Below are positions 1 through 8,805 of a DNA stretch of 64,000 bases, piece after piece. A program made the translations under genes and the position numbers. The DNA is taken from positions 83,641 to 147,640 of the forward strand of contig NZ_BMYW01000003.1 in the NCBI RefSeq assembly GCF_014652475.1. The letters are read 5' to 3'. The notes under the pieces were generated by a model. That model made no database searches, was not told the origin of the DNA, and was given only the letters and a program-made list of their open reading frames with translations. How positions within the stretch are numbered: the stretch's first letter is position 1; each line of letters opens with the position of its first letter. Source of the stretch: Vogesella alkaliphila (GTDB lineage Bacteria; Pseudomonadota; Gammaproteobacteria; Burkholderiales; Chromobacteriaceae).

Positions 1-1899
1 TCCAAGCTCCATTAGCATTTCTAATTTGCGGGCCCAATATTGGTCTAACTCGCCATCTTCTTCAACTTCTTTGGTTACCCTAAGCACTAAATCTTTATCA
101 TGGAGTGATATTTCGGAAAGAGTTTTCTCAATTTTCTTAAAAATAGGATCTAACCTGGTTTGGATAAACTCATCACTTCCAGCGAATAGCATGGTAAGCT
201 GAAGGCAGTATCGGCAACTTATCAACTTTCTTGTATCTTTTTCATCTGCGTGTACTCTATATTTGTCGCAAAAGAAGCAGCCTTCTGGCCCTTTGCAATC
301 AGGTTGAATAGGAGCTCCTTTGGCACTGTTCGGAGTTCCATAAGAAGAACAGTAGCCAACTGCACGGTCAATTCCACCTTCAATAACCTGCCCTTTATCA
401 ATCACAGTTTCTGAAACTCTATCGAGAAAACCAGTCAACTCTTCTATGTGTGAAGTTTCTGATCCCGCAGCATAATGTGAAAGTACAGTTTTCTCGGTGT
501 TTTGAAGCACAAGCGCTGTTGTTGACGGGTCAGTGTTCCTAATTAACCAGTCGCTTTTAGCCGCCCGCCATTGTCGGGGCATTACTACCGGCAGATCCGG
601 GTCGATACGCTGAAGTGTCTGGTAAATATTATAAGGGCCACTGATCTTTAATTCTGCTGGGAGACCTTTTCCATTTATTCCCAATGTGAAAAATAGCCAA
701 GCACAAGATTGACCACTAAGAACAAAATTGCGAAGCTCTAAGTATCGCTTGAATCTTGGCATGAATGATACGGGAAGTTCAAAGGCTATCGCCTTGCTGC
801 CCGCGCGGCATTTAATCGTTCTGAAAATCTGATGAGTGGCACTGATATCATATTCGTTAGCCCATGGCAGGGTGACTATTTGTGCCCAATTCATTCCTGT
901 TTGTGCTAAGAACAGTAAGATAAAAACATTTAGCGCAATCAAGCCTAGACGTTGCCGCTGAGTATGGTTTTTGTCAACGTTGGCCCTATGAAGTTGTCGT
1001 TTCGAACAATTAATGATGTTTTGGGCTGCTTGCTTATTGCCCGTAAATCCTTTCGCCGCCAGTAATTCTTGCACCGTGACTACACGCCCTTCACTATAGT
1101 TGTACCCTCGACTCCATTTGATATCTTCATCAAGCAACTTTTTTCGCGGCACAAACCACACTGTCGTTGGGAATATCCATAAAGAATTGTCTGGGTAATC
1201 TAAATAATCAGGCACAGCTAGCGCATGGGGATAGGATTTCTTTTCCAATATAAAGGATGCTAAACCATCAAACATCATCTCGCACAATGTCAATATTCTC
1301 GCCTGAGAATTTTGGCTTGGTGGGGTGGTTGCTTCCCTTGCAGCTGGATTCTTACGAAGTAGGTTGATGCCATGCGTAAGATTGTCTACTTGTAAAAATC
1401 GTTCTAGGAAAGTAATGACCGTGCTTTGTTGGCGAGCAGCACCATTTATTGATATGGAGTTAGTTAATACTCGCTCACGGAGATGCCTGATATAGGCCTG
1501 AACTACAGGCCGGGCAGTTTCTGCGCTACTCAAGACATCATAGAAACCATTTGTGTCTGCCCAATACATAAAGACAAGGAAGCGTGTTGCATAGTCTCGT
1601 ACTGTTTCAGTACGTCTCCCACTGTGCTTTAAATCGTCTGAAATATGATTTATTAGGGCAAGAACGTGTTTTGCACGTTCTGTTGAAAGTGAATCCAAAT
1701 CTACTTTCCGGCCTTCCGATTGCCTTCGAGAGTCTTGGAGTAATTTTGGTGTCGATTCGCGGTGTAGATAGCAGAGGGATCCAAAATCAGTCGATTTCCT
1801 ATTCGGAAAACGTAGGATGGCCGACTCTGGTCTGAGGATTGCCGTATCCTTGGGAAGAGGCATGTCATAAATGACAGTTGGCCGCCTCGATAAAATCAT
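1..1899 (-). CDS. Degenerate tyrosine-recombinase-like protein, C-terminus cut by window edge
   Basis: An uninterrupted reading frame of 633 codons runs off the left edge; I checked every in-frame triplet and found no stop. Its ATG (1897-1899) overlaps the stop of the upstream integrase gene as ATGA, so the two are translationally coupled. The middle region resembles a tyrosine-recombinase catalytic domain: a segment reading FLAQTGMNWAQIVTLPW lines up with the usual TGMR box but has Asn in place of the catalytic Arg. Later RQWRAAKSDW stands where HxxR is expected, and a possible nucleophile lies in LSHYAAG. Near the end is a Cys-rich stretch, DCKGPEGCFFC then HADEKDTRKLISCRYC, which looks metal-binding. 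I infer an accessory or inactive recombinase subunit of the island; exact family not recognised. Confidence 0.7.
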   Translation of the reverse strand, partial: MILSRRPTVIYDMPLPKDTAILRPESAILRFPNRKSTDFGSLCYLHRESTPKLLQDSRRQSEGRKVDLDSLSTERAKHVLALINHISDDLKHSGRRTETVRDYATRFLVFMYWADTNGFYDVLSSAETARPVVQAYIRHLRERVLTNSISINGAARQQSTVITFLERFLQVDNLTHGINLLRKNPAAREATTPPSQNSQARILTLCEMMFDGLASFILEKKSYPHALAVPDYLDYPDNSLWIFPTTVWFVPRKKLLDEDIKWSRGYNYSEGRVVTVQELLAAKGFTGNKQAAQNIINCSKRQLHRANVDKNHTQRQRLGLIALNVFILLFLAQTGMNWAQIVTLPWANEYDISATHQIFRTIKCRAGSKAIAFELPVSFMPRFKRYLELRNFVLSGQSCAWLFFTLGINGKGLPAELKISGPYNIYQTLQRIDPDLPVVMPRQWRAAKSDWLIRNTDPSTTALVLQNTEKTVLSHYAAGSETSHIEELTGFLDRVSETVIDKGQVIEGGIDRAVGYCSSYGTPNSAKGAPIQPDCKGPEGCFFCDKYRVHADEKDTRKLISCRYCLQLTMLFAGSDEFIQTRLDPIFKKIEKTLSEISLHDKDLVLRVTKEVEEDGELDQYWARKLEMLMELG

Positions 1900-3356
1900 T
1901 GGATATCCCTCAAGGCTAGTTCCGCTAACTGGCGAAGGTGATTGCTGTAGGCAGCAGTAGCGGCTCGGACTAGTTTGAGGTTTTTGCGGTATTGCAGATA
2001 GCGATCTGTTGTTGCAGACGACTCATGGCACATTCGGTTTTTCACAAACTCTCGAGCTTCATGCAAAGTAACCTCTCCCTTTGACACCAGTCCTAACTGC
2101 GCATCCGTCAGATTCATCCCAAACGTGGCTCGGGTATCGTGAAATTGGTAGCTGAAGCCTGGAGTGTTGTACTTCTCACGAATAAACGGGATGACGCGCT
2201 CTGTTATGAATTGCCTAACGCCTTGTCCCGCTTTGGCGTGCCGGATGCTTGCCGACGCATTGAAGGTTTGTGACCCTGCTTTGGATTGGTACAAGGGGGT
2301 ACCTCTTATGCTGAGGAAGAGATATTGATCCTCGGTATCTCCACCTACCGCGCGATGCCGTCGTCTCCTAGCTCGCTCGCTCTGAGCATAGGTTCGCAAC
2401 ATTTGATAAAACCAGACAGGAATGTGTAGGACTAGCTGCTTGTCGTTTTTTGTGTCGATACCTGTGCCAGGGCCGACAGGGAACCGCAGTTCAAAGGGAT
2501 GGGGTTCATCCAGCTCCAAAAGCACATGTCGCACACGGAAAGTAAGGATAGTTTGGATTCGGGCACCGGTGAGTAGTGCAAATAGATGAATCAGAGTCAT
2601 CTCTGTATTACTTAGGGATATGAGCGCTTCTAAGAGCCAAGCCTGCTCATCCTGTGACAGAGGGCGCAGTTTGCCGCCATCATCGATAGTCCCTGCGTAG
2701 GGATCATCTTGCTTTGCGATGTGAAGAGAAACATCTGTTGTCGTAACGCGCTTTGAAAACTTAAAGCCGTGAGTGTCTTTCAGTTCAATGTAGCGATCTG
2801 ACGCTTTCCAAGGGGAATACTCTGGAGCCAGAACGCCTTCGCTTATCAACCATGCGTAAAACGAAATGACTGCACTCATACGGCGCTTCGCTGTGCTACT
2901 AGCAATTTCGCCTGCGGCGATAGCGAGTTTGAGATGTCCGCTGTAGCGGTAGGTCGGCCTGCTTAGTTTGTGAGCAGGAAAGTGCATCCAGTCGATGCCG
3001 GCTTCATCAAGGTACCGCCGGTAGGCAGCCAAGTCGTCTGCGATGCTGGAGTACGTTGACATGGCGGGGGCCTGGCTATCCTTTATGCGCGAGAGCAGAT
3101 AGACATTCGCCTCGGCCCAAGGTGCTCCCTCTGTATCCAATACTAAGGGGAACAGATTGAACTGGACCCTAGATGGTATGGAGCTGTCGTTCAGTCTCCT
3201 ACCAACGTGTGCTTCTTCCTGCCTGGGACGGACGAAGTAAGCTTCGTGCGGGGAGTTTCTAGGCAGTCTGATCCGGATGGCTCCATCCTCTGTTGCCTCG
3301 GCAATCTCTGTAACCAGCAGGGAGGGGAGCAGAATTTTTCTGGCGCGTCTTGTCAT
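1896..3356 (-). CDS. Tyrosine recombinase / site-specific integrase
   Basis: This 486-residue protein has a complete tyrosine-recombinase active site: Arg266 in LLTGARIQT, a probable Lys306 in the beta hairpin, H406-D-T-R409, His444 and the nucleophile Tyr453 in TTDRYLQY. Residues about 95-190 form the SAM-like core-binding domain. Such enzymes cut and rejoin DNA at short attachment sites, and this one is the best candidate for moving the island. It is the first gene of a leftward operon with the degenerate recombinase gene and diverges from the nuclease-helicase operon across about 100 bp. Its base composition is lower in GC than the chromosome right of 8.4 kb. The recombinase assignment is firm; its target site is inferred. 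Confidence 0.9.
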   Translation of the reverse strand: MTRRARKILLPSLLVTEIAEATEDGAIRIRLPRNSPHEAYFVRPRQEEAHVGRRLNDSSIPSRVQFNLFPLVLDTEGAPWAEANVYLLSRIKDSQAPAMSTYSSIADDLAAYRRYLDEAGIDWMHFPAHKLSRPTYRYSGHLKLAIAAGEIASSTAKRRMSAVISFYAWLISEGVLAPEYSPWKASDRYIELKDTHGFKFSKRVTTTDVSLHIAKQDDPYAGTIDDGGKLRPLSQDEQAWLLEALISLSNTEMTLIHLFALLTGARIQTILTFRVRHVLLELDEPHPFELRFPVGPGTGIDTKNDKQLVLHIPVWFYQMLRTYAQSERARRRRHRAVGGDTEDQYLFLSIRGTPLYQSKAGSQTFNASASIRHAKAGQGVRQFITERVIPFIREKYNTPGFSYQFHDTRATFGMNLTDAQLGLVSKGEVTLHEAREFVKNRMCHESSATTDRYLQYRKNLKLVRAATAAYSNHLRQLAELALRDIQ

Positions 3357-3459
3357 TTCTGAGTTTGTTAGTGATTTCGCATCGGCAACGAGTCAACCGA
3401 TCGGATAATTGCATCAGCATAACGCAGGTGGTAGGGTTTTGCGGAAAGGGGGGGCACAA

Positions 3460-5802
3460 ATGCATATCCAGCATATTGAGGTTGGTAACTTCAGGAAACT
3501 CCAGTCTGTCCGCATCGATTTCTCTGAAGAGACAACGATCTTTGTCGGGGCAAACAATAGTGGCAAGACTTCGGCCATGATCGCCTTGAGGCGCTTTCTC
3601 GTTGATCGGTCAGATTTCTCCATTCACGACTTCACCCTCACTCATTGGGCAAAGATTGATGCGGCTGCAGTTGGTTGGGAGCAACCCGTCTTAGGTAAAG
3701 AGTCCGAGCCATTTGATTGGGGTGTGGTTCTGCCTTTTATTGATGTCTGGCTTAGTGTGCCTGTGCATGAGCTTCACTACGTCCAAAAGCTCCTACCAAC
3801 CCTGGACTGGGACGGGGAGTGTATTGGGGTCAGACTGCGTTATGAGCCCAAGGATATACAAGCCCTCAAGCATGAGTATCTAACGGCGAAGGCCGCTGCT
3901 GAGGCTGTAATGTCCAGTGCATATGAACAGGAATCTCTGGCCCACGAATCCACGTCGGAAGTTACGGCTGCTGAAGCCAAGAAAGAAGGCTCTGATTTCG
4001 CACTGTGGCCGCGCACGATGATGGACTTTTTATCACGACGTATGCGTGCGACATTCGAAGTCCGTGCCTACCTGTTGGATCCTGCGAATCTTGTTGTGCC
4101 GAAGGATGGTTTAGCCAGCCCCCAAATCTTGCCAGTTGATAGCGAACCACTCGAGGGCGACCCTTTTAAGGGGCTCATACGTATCGATGAAATCAGTGCG
4201 CAGCGTGGATTCGGGCACTCACCGCGAAAAGCGTTGCGTGAAGAGGATGCGGCTGATGATCAAGGCGAACAGAGAACTGGCAAGAAGCTGTCATCTCAAT
4301 TGCGGTCATACTACACGCAGCACCTCGATCCGTTCGACACGCCTGAGCCGAAGGATCTTCAAGCATTGCAAGCCTTACATGCAGCACAAACTGCTTTTGG
4401 CAAGCGCCTCGCGGATAGCTTCTCCGTGGCACTTGGGGAGCTTGAGGATCTTGGATATCCCGGGGTGACAGATCCTAAGCTTATTGTTACCCCTAACATC
4501 AAGCCCGTTGATGGCTTGAACCATCCGTCTGCAGTGCATTATGAAGTTCCAACCTACCTCGCTGAAAAGGGAGACGCTCACCGTTTGCCTGAGGATTCAA
4601 ACGGGCTTGGTTATCAGAATCTTGTCTCTATTGTGTTTGCGTTAATGAGCTTTCGCGACAAGTGGATGAAGGTGGGTAAAGCTGGTCGTACCATGCAGGA
4701 TGAGGAGGCTCGAATACCTCCGCTGCATCTTGTGCTGATTGAAGAGCCGGAGGCGCACCTGCACGCACAGGTTCAGCAAGTCTTTATCAAACAGGCCTAC
4801 GACGTACTGCGAAAACACGATTCCCTCAAAGGTTCGAAAGATTTGAGGACGCAGCTTATCGTCAGTACACATTCCAGCCATCTTGCACACGAAGCTGATT
4901 TTGCGTCGTTGCGATACTTCCGCAGGCTTCCTGCTCCGGCAACTACTGGTGCGGTACCTGTGTCGTCTGTTGTGAATCTGTCTGAGATTTTTGGAAATAA
5001 AGATAAAACGGAACGCTTCGTTAGGCGCTACCTGAAGGCAACGCATTGCGATCTGTTTTTCGCAGATGGAGCTATTCTGGTTGAAGGCCCCGCTGAGCGA
5101 ATTCTTGTTCCCCATCTCGTGCGCGCTCGTGAAGATTATGACTATCTTGAGCGCTGCTACATCACATGGCTTGAGATTGGGGGTAGTCATGCTCACCGAC
5201 TGAAGTCCTTGCTGCTTCACCTCGGGCTTAATACGCTGATCATCACTGATATCGATGCGAAGGATGGGGTAACTGGAAAAAAAGTTGCGATTCCGAAGCG
5301 TGGAGCTGGCCTCAAAGCCCGCAATGAGACCTTGAAAGCCTGGATTCCAGCCGAGGAATCGTTCGATGCCCTTCTTGATAAGAAACATGAAGAGATCGTC
5401 TTTAACGATCCAAGTGGTTATGCGATTAGGGTGGCCTACCAGCAACCGATTTCGGTTACCTATAAAGCGAAGGAGCCAGTTGAGGCGCTGGCGAACACAT
5501 TCGAAGACGCCTTGGTCTACGAGAACATGACCCTATTTGAAACGATGGATGGGGCTGGACTTATTGCAAAATTCCGTGATGCAATTGCAGATAGTCCTAA
5601 TCTTGATGCGCTTGCCAAGGAACTAGAAAACGCCCTATCTGATGGTAGCAAGGCCAAATTTGCGCTTGATCTCATGTATAGCGACGAAATCGACAGTTTG
5701 AAGATGCCAACATACATTCACAACGGGCTTATTTGGCTAGCTGAGCAATTGAAGCGTAAAGAAGAGGGTACGACCGGCAAGTCGACAGAGGTGGCAGCAT
5801 GA
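3460..5802 (+). CDS. OLD-family ATP-dependent endonuclease (GajA-like, class 2 OLD)
   Basis: This protein (780 residues) joins an ABC-type ATPase to a TOPRIM nuclease. Walker A is GANNSGKT at residues 30-37, Walker B is VLIEEPEAHLHAQ near 424-436 and the switch histidine lies in VSTHSSHLAHE near 467-477. TOPRIM residues appear in ILVEGPAERI near 540 and LIITDIDAKD near 593-602. I chose ATG 3460 because a strong Shine-Dalgarno run (AAAGGGGGGG) ends 5 bases upstream; an ATG at 3409 has none. Its stop overlaps the start of a UvrD-like helicase gene, and that pairing defines class 2 OLD proteins and the Gabija defence system. At 780 residues it is longer than GajA (about 580), so it may be a distinct subtype. 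Phage defence is inferred from family and context. Confidence 0.85.
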   Translation: MHIQHIEVGNFRKLQSVRIDFSEETTIFVGANNSGKTSAMIALRRFLVDRSDFSIHDFTLTHWAKIDAAAVGWEQPVLGKESEPFDWGVVLPFIDVWLSVPVHELHYVQKLLPTLDWDGECIGVRLRYEPKDIQALKHEYLTAKAAAEAVMSSAYEQESLAHESTSEVTAAEAKKEGSDFALWPRTMMDFLSRRMRATFEVRAYLLDPANLVVPKDGLASPQILPVDSEPLEGDPFKGLIRIDEISAQRGFGHSPRKALREEDAADDQGEQRTGKKLSSQLRSYYTQHLDPFDTPEPKDLQALQALHAAQTAFGKRLADSFSVALGELEDLGYPGVTDPKLIVTPNIKPVDGLNHPSAVHYEVPTYLAEKGDAHRLPEDSNGLGYQNLVSIVFALMSFRDKWMKVGKAGRTMQDEEARIPPLHLVLIEEPEAHLHAQVQQVFIKQAYDVLRKHDSLKGSKDLRTQLIVSTHSSHLAHEADFASLRYFRRLPAPATTGAVPVSSVVNLSEIFGNKDKTERFVRRYLKATHCDLFFADGAILVEGPAERILVPHLVRAREDYDYLERCYITWLEIGGSHAHRLKSLLLHLGLNTLIITDIDAKDGVTGKKVAIPKRGAGLKARNETLKAWIPAEESFDALLDKKHEEIVFNDPSGYAIRVAYQQPISVTYKAKEPVEALANTFEDALVYENMTLFETMDGAGLIAKFRDAIADSPNLDALAKELENALSDGSKAKFALDLMYSDEIDSLKMPTYIHNGLIWLAEQLKRKEEGTTGKSTEVAA

Positions 5803-7673
5803 CAAGTAATCAGGATGCTATTGTCGGTGGTGATATTGATAGTTCAGTCGATGCAGAGATTGCCGACTGTCTCGACTTATCTTCCCCGCGCAGTTTTTTC
5901 CTATTTGCCGGAGCGGGCTCTGGTAAGACACGATCACTCGTCACTGCACTCGAGCACATTCAGAAGCATCTAAGTAACCGGTTGAAAAAGAAGGGGCAAC
6001 GAGTCGGCGTCATCACTTACACAAATGCAGCCAGTGATGAGATAAAACGGCGCCTGCTATTTGATCCTCTAATTGATGTAAGGACTATCCACAGTTTCGC
6101 TTGGTCATTGATAGAAGGCTTGAATCACGATATTCGTGAATGGCTGCGAACTGAGCTTTCCACTGATATCAAAATACTACGAGCCGAAGAAGAGAGGGGG
6201 CGTAAAGGGACCAAAGCCTCTGCAACGCGCTTAAGCAAAATCGAATCAAAAACTAAACGTCTTCAAAACCTCGACAAAGTAAAGCGTTTTGTTTATAGCC
6301 CAATAGGGGATAATCGAGGAAGGGACGCACTAAATCACGCGGAAGTTCTTCAACTGACCTCTTATTTTCTGAAGGCAAAACCAGCAATGCAAAGCATTCT
6401 GGTGGGACGGTATCCAATTCTCCTAATAGATGAAAGCCAGGATACTAATAAAAATCTGATCGATGCACTGTTTGCCGTTGAAGCTGCGCAGAAAGGTAAA
6501 TTCGTCTTGGGCCTGATTGGCGACATGATGCAGCGAATCTATAGCGATGGCAAAGATGGCCTTGGTAAAGAGTTGCCCTCAAATTGGGCTACTCCTGGCA
6601 AGAAGCTCAATTATCGGTGCCCGAAACGCATTGTGACCTTGATCAACAAAGTCAGAAGTTCAGCCGATACGCAACAACAGGAACCACGCTCCGATGCCAT
6701 TGAGGGCGTTGTCCGCCTATTTATCTTACCTAGTGGTACGTCGGATAAGGCGACTACAGAGCGTGCTATTGCCCGGAGTATGAGCAAGGTCACCGGCGAC
6801 GAAAAATGGAATGAGCCAAAAGCGATCAAGACTTTGACGCTTGAACATCGCATGGCTGCTTCCAGGATGGGCTTCCTTGATATTTTTGTTCCGCTCTACG
6901 AAGTTGAGAGCTGGCGAACAAGCTTTCTTGAAGGAACACTCCCTGTGTCACGCTTCTTTACGGAAGAGGTGTATCCGCTCATTAGGGCGAAACAATCAGG
7001 GGACCGTTTTGCAATTGCTAACATCACCAAAGCCTTTTCACCGTTGTTGACTGCTGAAGCGCTGAGGGCTGCGGAAGACAAGCAGAGGCATCTACAAAAA
7101 GTTTCTGCTGCAATCGACGAATTAATGACATTGTGGAAGGACGGTGCCGACCCTACACTTTTGCAAGTTTTACGATGTATCGGTCAAAGTAATTTATTGG
7201 CGATTCCTGACCGTTTGCGAATGTATGGATCTTCTGATCAATGCCTGGAGAAAATTATGTCGAGTGACGAGGAGAGCGAATCCGACCGGCAAACAGAACA
7301 GGCTGTAGCAATCGAAAATTTTCTAAAAGCACCTTTTTCTCAGATAGAGCCATTCGCGAATTATATAGCTGGTAGAGCGCACTTTGACACACATCAGGGA
7401 GTGAAAGGGCTCGAGTTTGATCGAGTAATGGTCATCATGGATGATGAAGAGGCCAGAGGGTTTCTCTTCAAATATGAGGACCTGTTCGGCGGTAAAGCGA
7501 CCGGAGATAAGACGGTGGAAGGAACGAGACGTCTGTTCTATGTGACGTGTAGTCGAGCCAAGCAGAGCCTTGCACTTGTCGCCTATACAGGCTCACCTGA
7601 TCGAGTCCGCCGTTTTGTGTTACAGCAAGAATGGTTTAGTGAGGATGAGGTCGTCACTGAAATTCCAAGCTAA
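5799..7673 (+). CDS. UvrD/PcrA-type superfamily 1 helicase (GajB-like)
   Basis: The 624-residue product shows the SF1A helicase motifs in order: Walker A FAGAGSGKT at 36-44, motif Ia GVITYTNAASDEIKRRL near 68, Walker B ILLIDESQDT near 207, motif III GLIGDMMQRIYSDG near 244, motif IV LNYRCPKRI near 270, motif V HQGVKGLEFDRV near 530 and motif VI RRLFYVTCSRAKQ near 576. Its ATG lies inside the end of the nuclease gene (ATGA overlap), so the two are made together. In Gabija, GajB supports the GajA nuclease, apparently by sensing or processing DNA ends; the same role is inferred here. It is longer than typical GajB (about 500 residues). No frameshift or missing motif is visible, so the pair looks functional. 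Confidence 0.85.
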   Translation: MTSNQDAIVGGDIDSSVDAEIADCLDLSSPRSFFLFAGAGSGKTRSLVTALEHIQKHLSNRLKKKGQRVGVITYTNAASDEIKRRLLFDPLIDVRTIHSFAWSLIEGLNHDIREWLRTELSTDIKILRAEEERGRKGTKASATRLSKIESKTKRLQNLDKVKRFVYSPIGDNRGRDALNHAEVLQLTSYFLKAKPAMQSILVGRYPILLIDESQDTNKNLIDALFAVEAAQKGKFVLGLIGDMMQRIYSDGKDGLGKELPSNWATPGKKLNYRCPKRIVTLINKVRSSADTQQQEPRSDAIEGVVRLFILPSGTSDKATTERAIARSMSKVTGDEKWNEPKAIKTLTLEHRMAASRMGFLDIFVPLYEVESWRTSFLEGTLPVSRFFTEEVYPLIRAKQSGDRFAIANITKAFSPLLTAEALRAAEDKQRHLQKVSAAIDELMTLWKDGADPTLLQVLRCIGQSNLLAIPDRLRMYGSSDQCLEKIMSSDEESESDRQTEQAVAIENFLKAPFSQIEPFANYIAGRAHFDTHQGVKGLEFDRVMVIMDDEEARGFLFKYEDLFGGKATGDKTVEGTRRLFYVTCSRAKQSLALVAYTGSPDRVRRFVLQQEWFSEDEVVTEIPS

Positions 7674-7699
7674 TTGCCTATCGCAGTGTTGCTATAAAC

Positions 7700-7736
7700 A
7701 AAGGCTAGGCCTTATTCGTCCTGGCCTTTAGTTTTT
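7700..7736 (+). terminator. Intrinsic terminator of the nuclease-helicase operon
   Basis: AAAGGCTAGG and CCTGGCCTTT form a 10-bp stem with one T-G wobble and a 10-base loop, followed by AGTTTTT. It lies 27 bases after the helicase stop and between converging genes. Confidence 0.7.
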
Positions 7737-7742
7737 AGCGAT

Positions 7743-8234
7743 TTATGCGAGCTCGCGCCAAGTAAGCCAAACCCGTAAATCAAATTCCAACTGATGATAG
7801 TCCGGCTCCATATGGCAGCACAGCTGGTAGAACGCTTTGTTATGGTCCTTTTCTTTTAAATGCGAAAGCTCATGTATCACGATCATCCGTAAAAAAGCCT
7901 CCGGCGCATCACGGAACAGCGCGGCGATACGGATTTCGTTTTTGCTCTTGAGCTTGCCGCCCTGCACACGCGCTACGAAGGTGTTGGTGCCGAGCGTGCC
8001 TTTCACAGGGTGCTGCTGATTGTCGTACGCTACCTTGGCCAGTGCTGGCGCGTTTTTCATGTAGTGCTGCTTGAGCTCGGCTACGTACTGATATAACGCC
8101 TTGTCGGTTTGGATATCGTGGCGCGATGGATACTTTCGCTCCAGCCAGGTGCCAAGTTGGTCTTGTTCCAGCAGGGTTTGGATGCGTTCAAGAAGGGCGG
8201 CAGGATAGCCGTTAAGGTAATGAAGCGTAGTCAT
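7743..8234 (-). CDS. YgjP-like (DUF45) zinc metallopeptidase, island copy
   Basis: The 163-residue product belongs to the YgjP/DUF45 family, related to SprT and M48 peptidases. The zinc motif is H121-E-L-S-H125 followed by His131, after the conserved block GTLGTN..VARVQGGKLKSKNEIRIA. The length matches E. coli YgjP (about 167). By eye it is about two-thirds identical to the truncated homologue at 8294-8728, so the two are not a recent duplication. This copy has the moderate GC of the island and keeps the whole catalytic site, whereas the neighbouring copy is broken at that point. I infer a foreign complete version brought by the island that substitutes for the disrupted resident gene. The natural substrate of the family is unknown. 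Confidence 0.85.
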   Translation of the reverse strand: MTTLHYLNGYPAALLERIQTLLEQDQLGTWLERKYPSRHDIQTDKALYQYVAELKQHYMKNAPALAKVAYDNQQHPVKGTLGTNTFVARVQGGKLKSKNEIRIAALFRDAPEAFLRMIVIHELSHLKEKDHNKAFYQLCCHMEPDYHQLEFDLRVWLTWRELA

Positions 8235-8293
8235 GGCACTATGGTACTGCGTGGCTGATAGATATGGCAGGCTATGGCCACCACTTCAAGCGA

Positions 8294-8728
8294 CTAATGA
8301 TGTCCATTTTTCATTAACTTGTGCATCTTGTCATTGGAAGAATCACTTGTGAGTACGAGCTCGTGCACCACGATCATCTGCAGGAAGGGCTCCGGCGCGT
8401 CGCGGAACAGGGTGGCGATGCGGATCTCGTTCTTGGCCTTCAGTTTGCCGCCCTGCACCCGCGACACGAAGGCGTTGGTGCCCAGCGTGCCGTTGACCGG
8501 GTGCATATTGTTGTCGTACTGCACCTTGGCCAGCGGCGGCGCGTTCTTCAGGTAGCGCTGCTTCAGCGCCATCACGTAGTCGTACAGCGCGCGGTCGGTG
8601 GTGGCGTCGTGGCGCTCGGGATAGCGGCGGGCGATCCACTGGCCGAGCTGGCCCTGGTCCAGCAGCGCGCGCACCTTGTCCAGCAGTTCGGCGGGATAGG
8701 CTTGCAGATAGGTCAGCGGCTGGCTCAT
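8294..8728 (-). pseudogene. Resident YgjP-like metallopeptidase gene truncated by island insertion
   Basis: Residues 1-124 (MSQPLTYLQA to IVVHEL) match the complete YgjP-like protein encoded at 7743-8234 and use the GC-rich codons of the chromosome. Directly after HEL of the HExxH motif the frame runs into unrelated AT-rich DNA that adds about 20 residues (VLTSDSSNDKMHKLM and so on) before a stop. The second zinc histidine and the C-terminal 40 residues are lost, so the product cannot be an active peptidase. The break coincides with the composition change that marks the island edge. The missing 3' part should lie beyond the left end of the island, outside the window. Confidence 0.85.
8350..8366. 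other. Right boundary of the island, candidate attachment site
   Basis: Homology between the two ygjP-like genes stops at GAGCTC (8357-8362), inside the codons for His-Glu-Leu of the zinc motif. The site centres on the 10-bp palindrome ACGAGCTCGT (8355-8364). Left of it the DNA is AT-rich; right of it it is chromosomal. It fits a recombinase target placed in a highly conserved coding stretch, but the other end is not in the window, so the duplicated core cannot be shown. Confidence 0.5.
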
Positions 8729-8805
8729 GCGGGGCGTGCTCGATCTCGGGTCGTGGAAACGGGGACAGCGCCCGGCGGGCGCTGTCGGGTGGCGCGAGGA
8801 CGTGC

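Noticed and set aside
1584..1835. 83-codon frame on the plus strand in the island
   Set aside because: Lies opposite a continuous 633-codon frame with recombinase features; no ribosome site.
8765..8785. Hairpin ACAGCGCCC/GGGCGCTGT as terminator after the methyltransferase gene
   Set aside because: Good stem but no U-run; kept out as unsupported.
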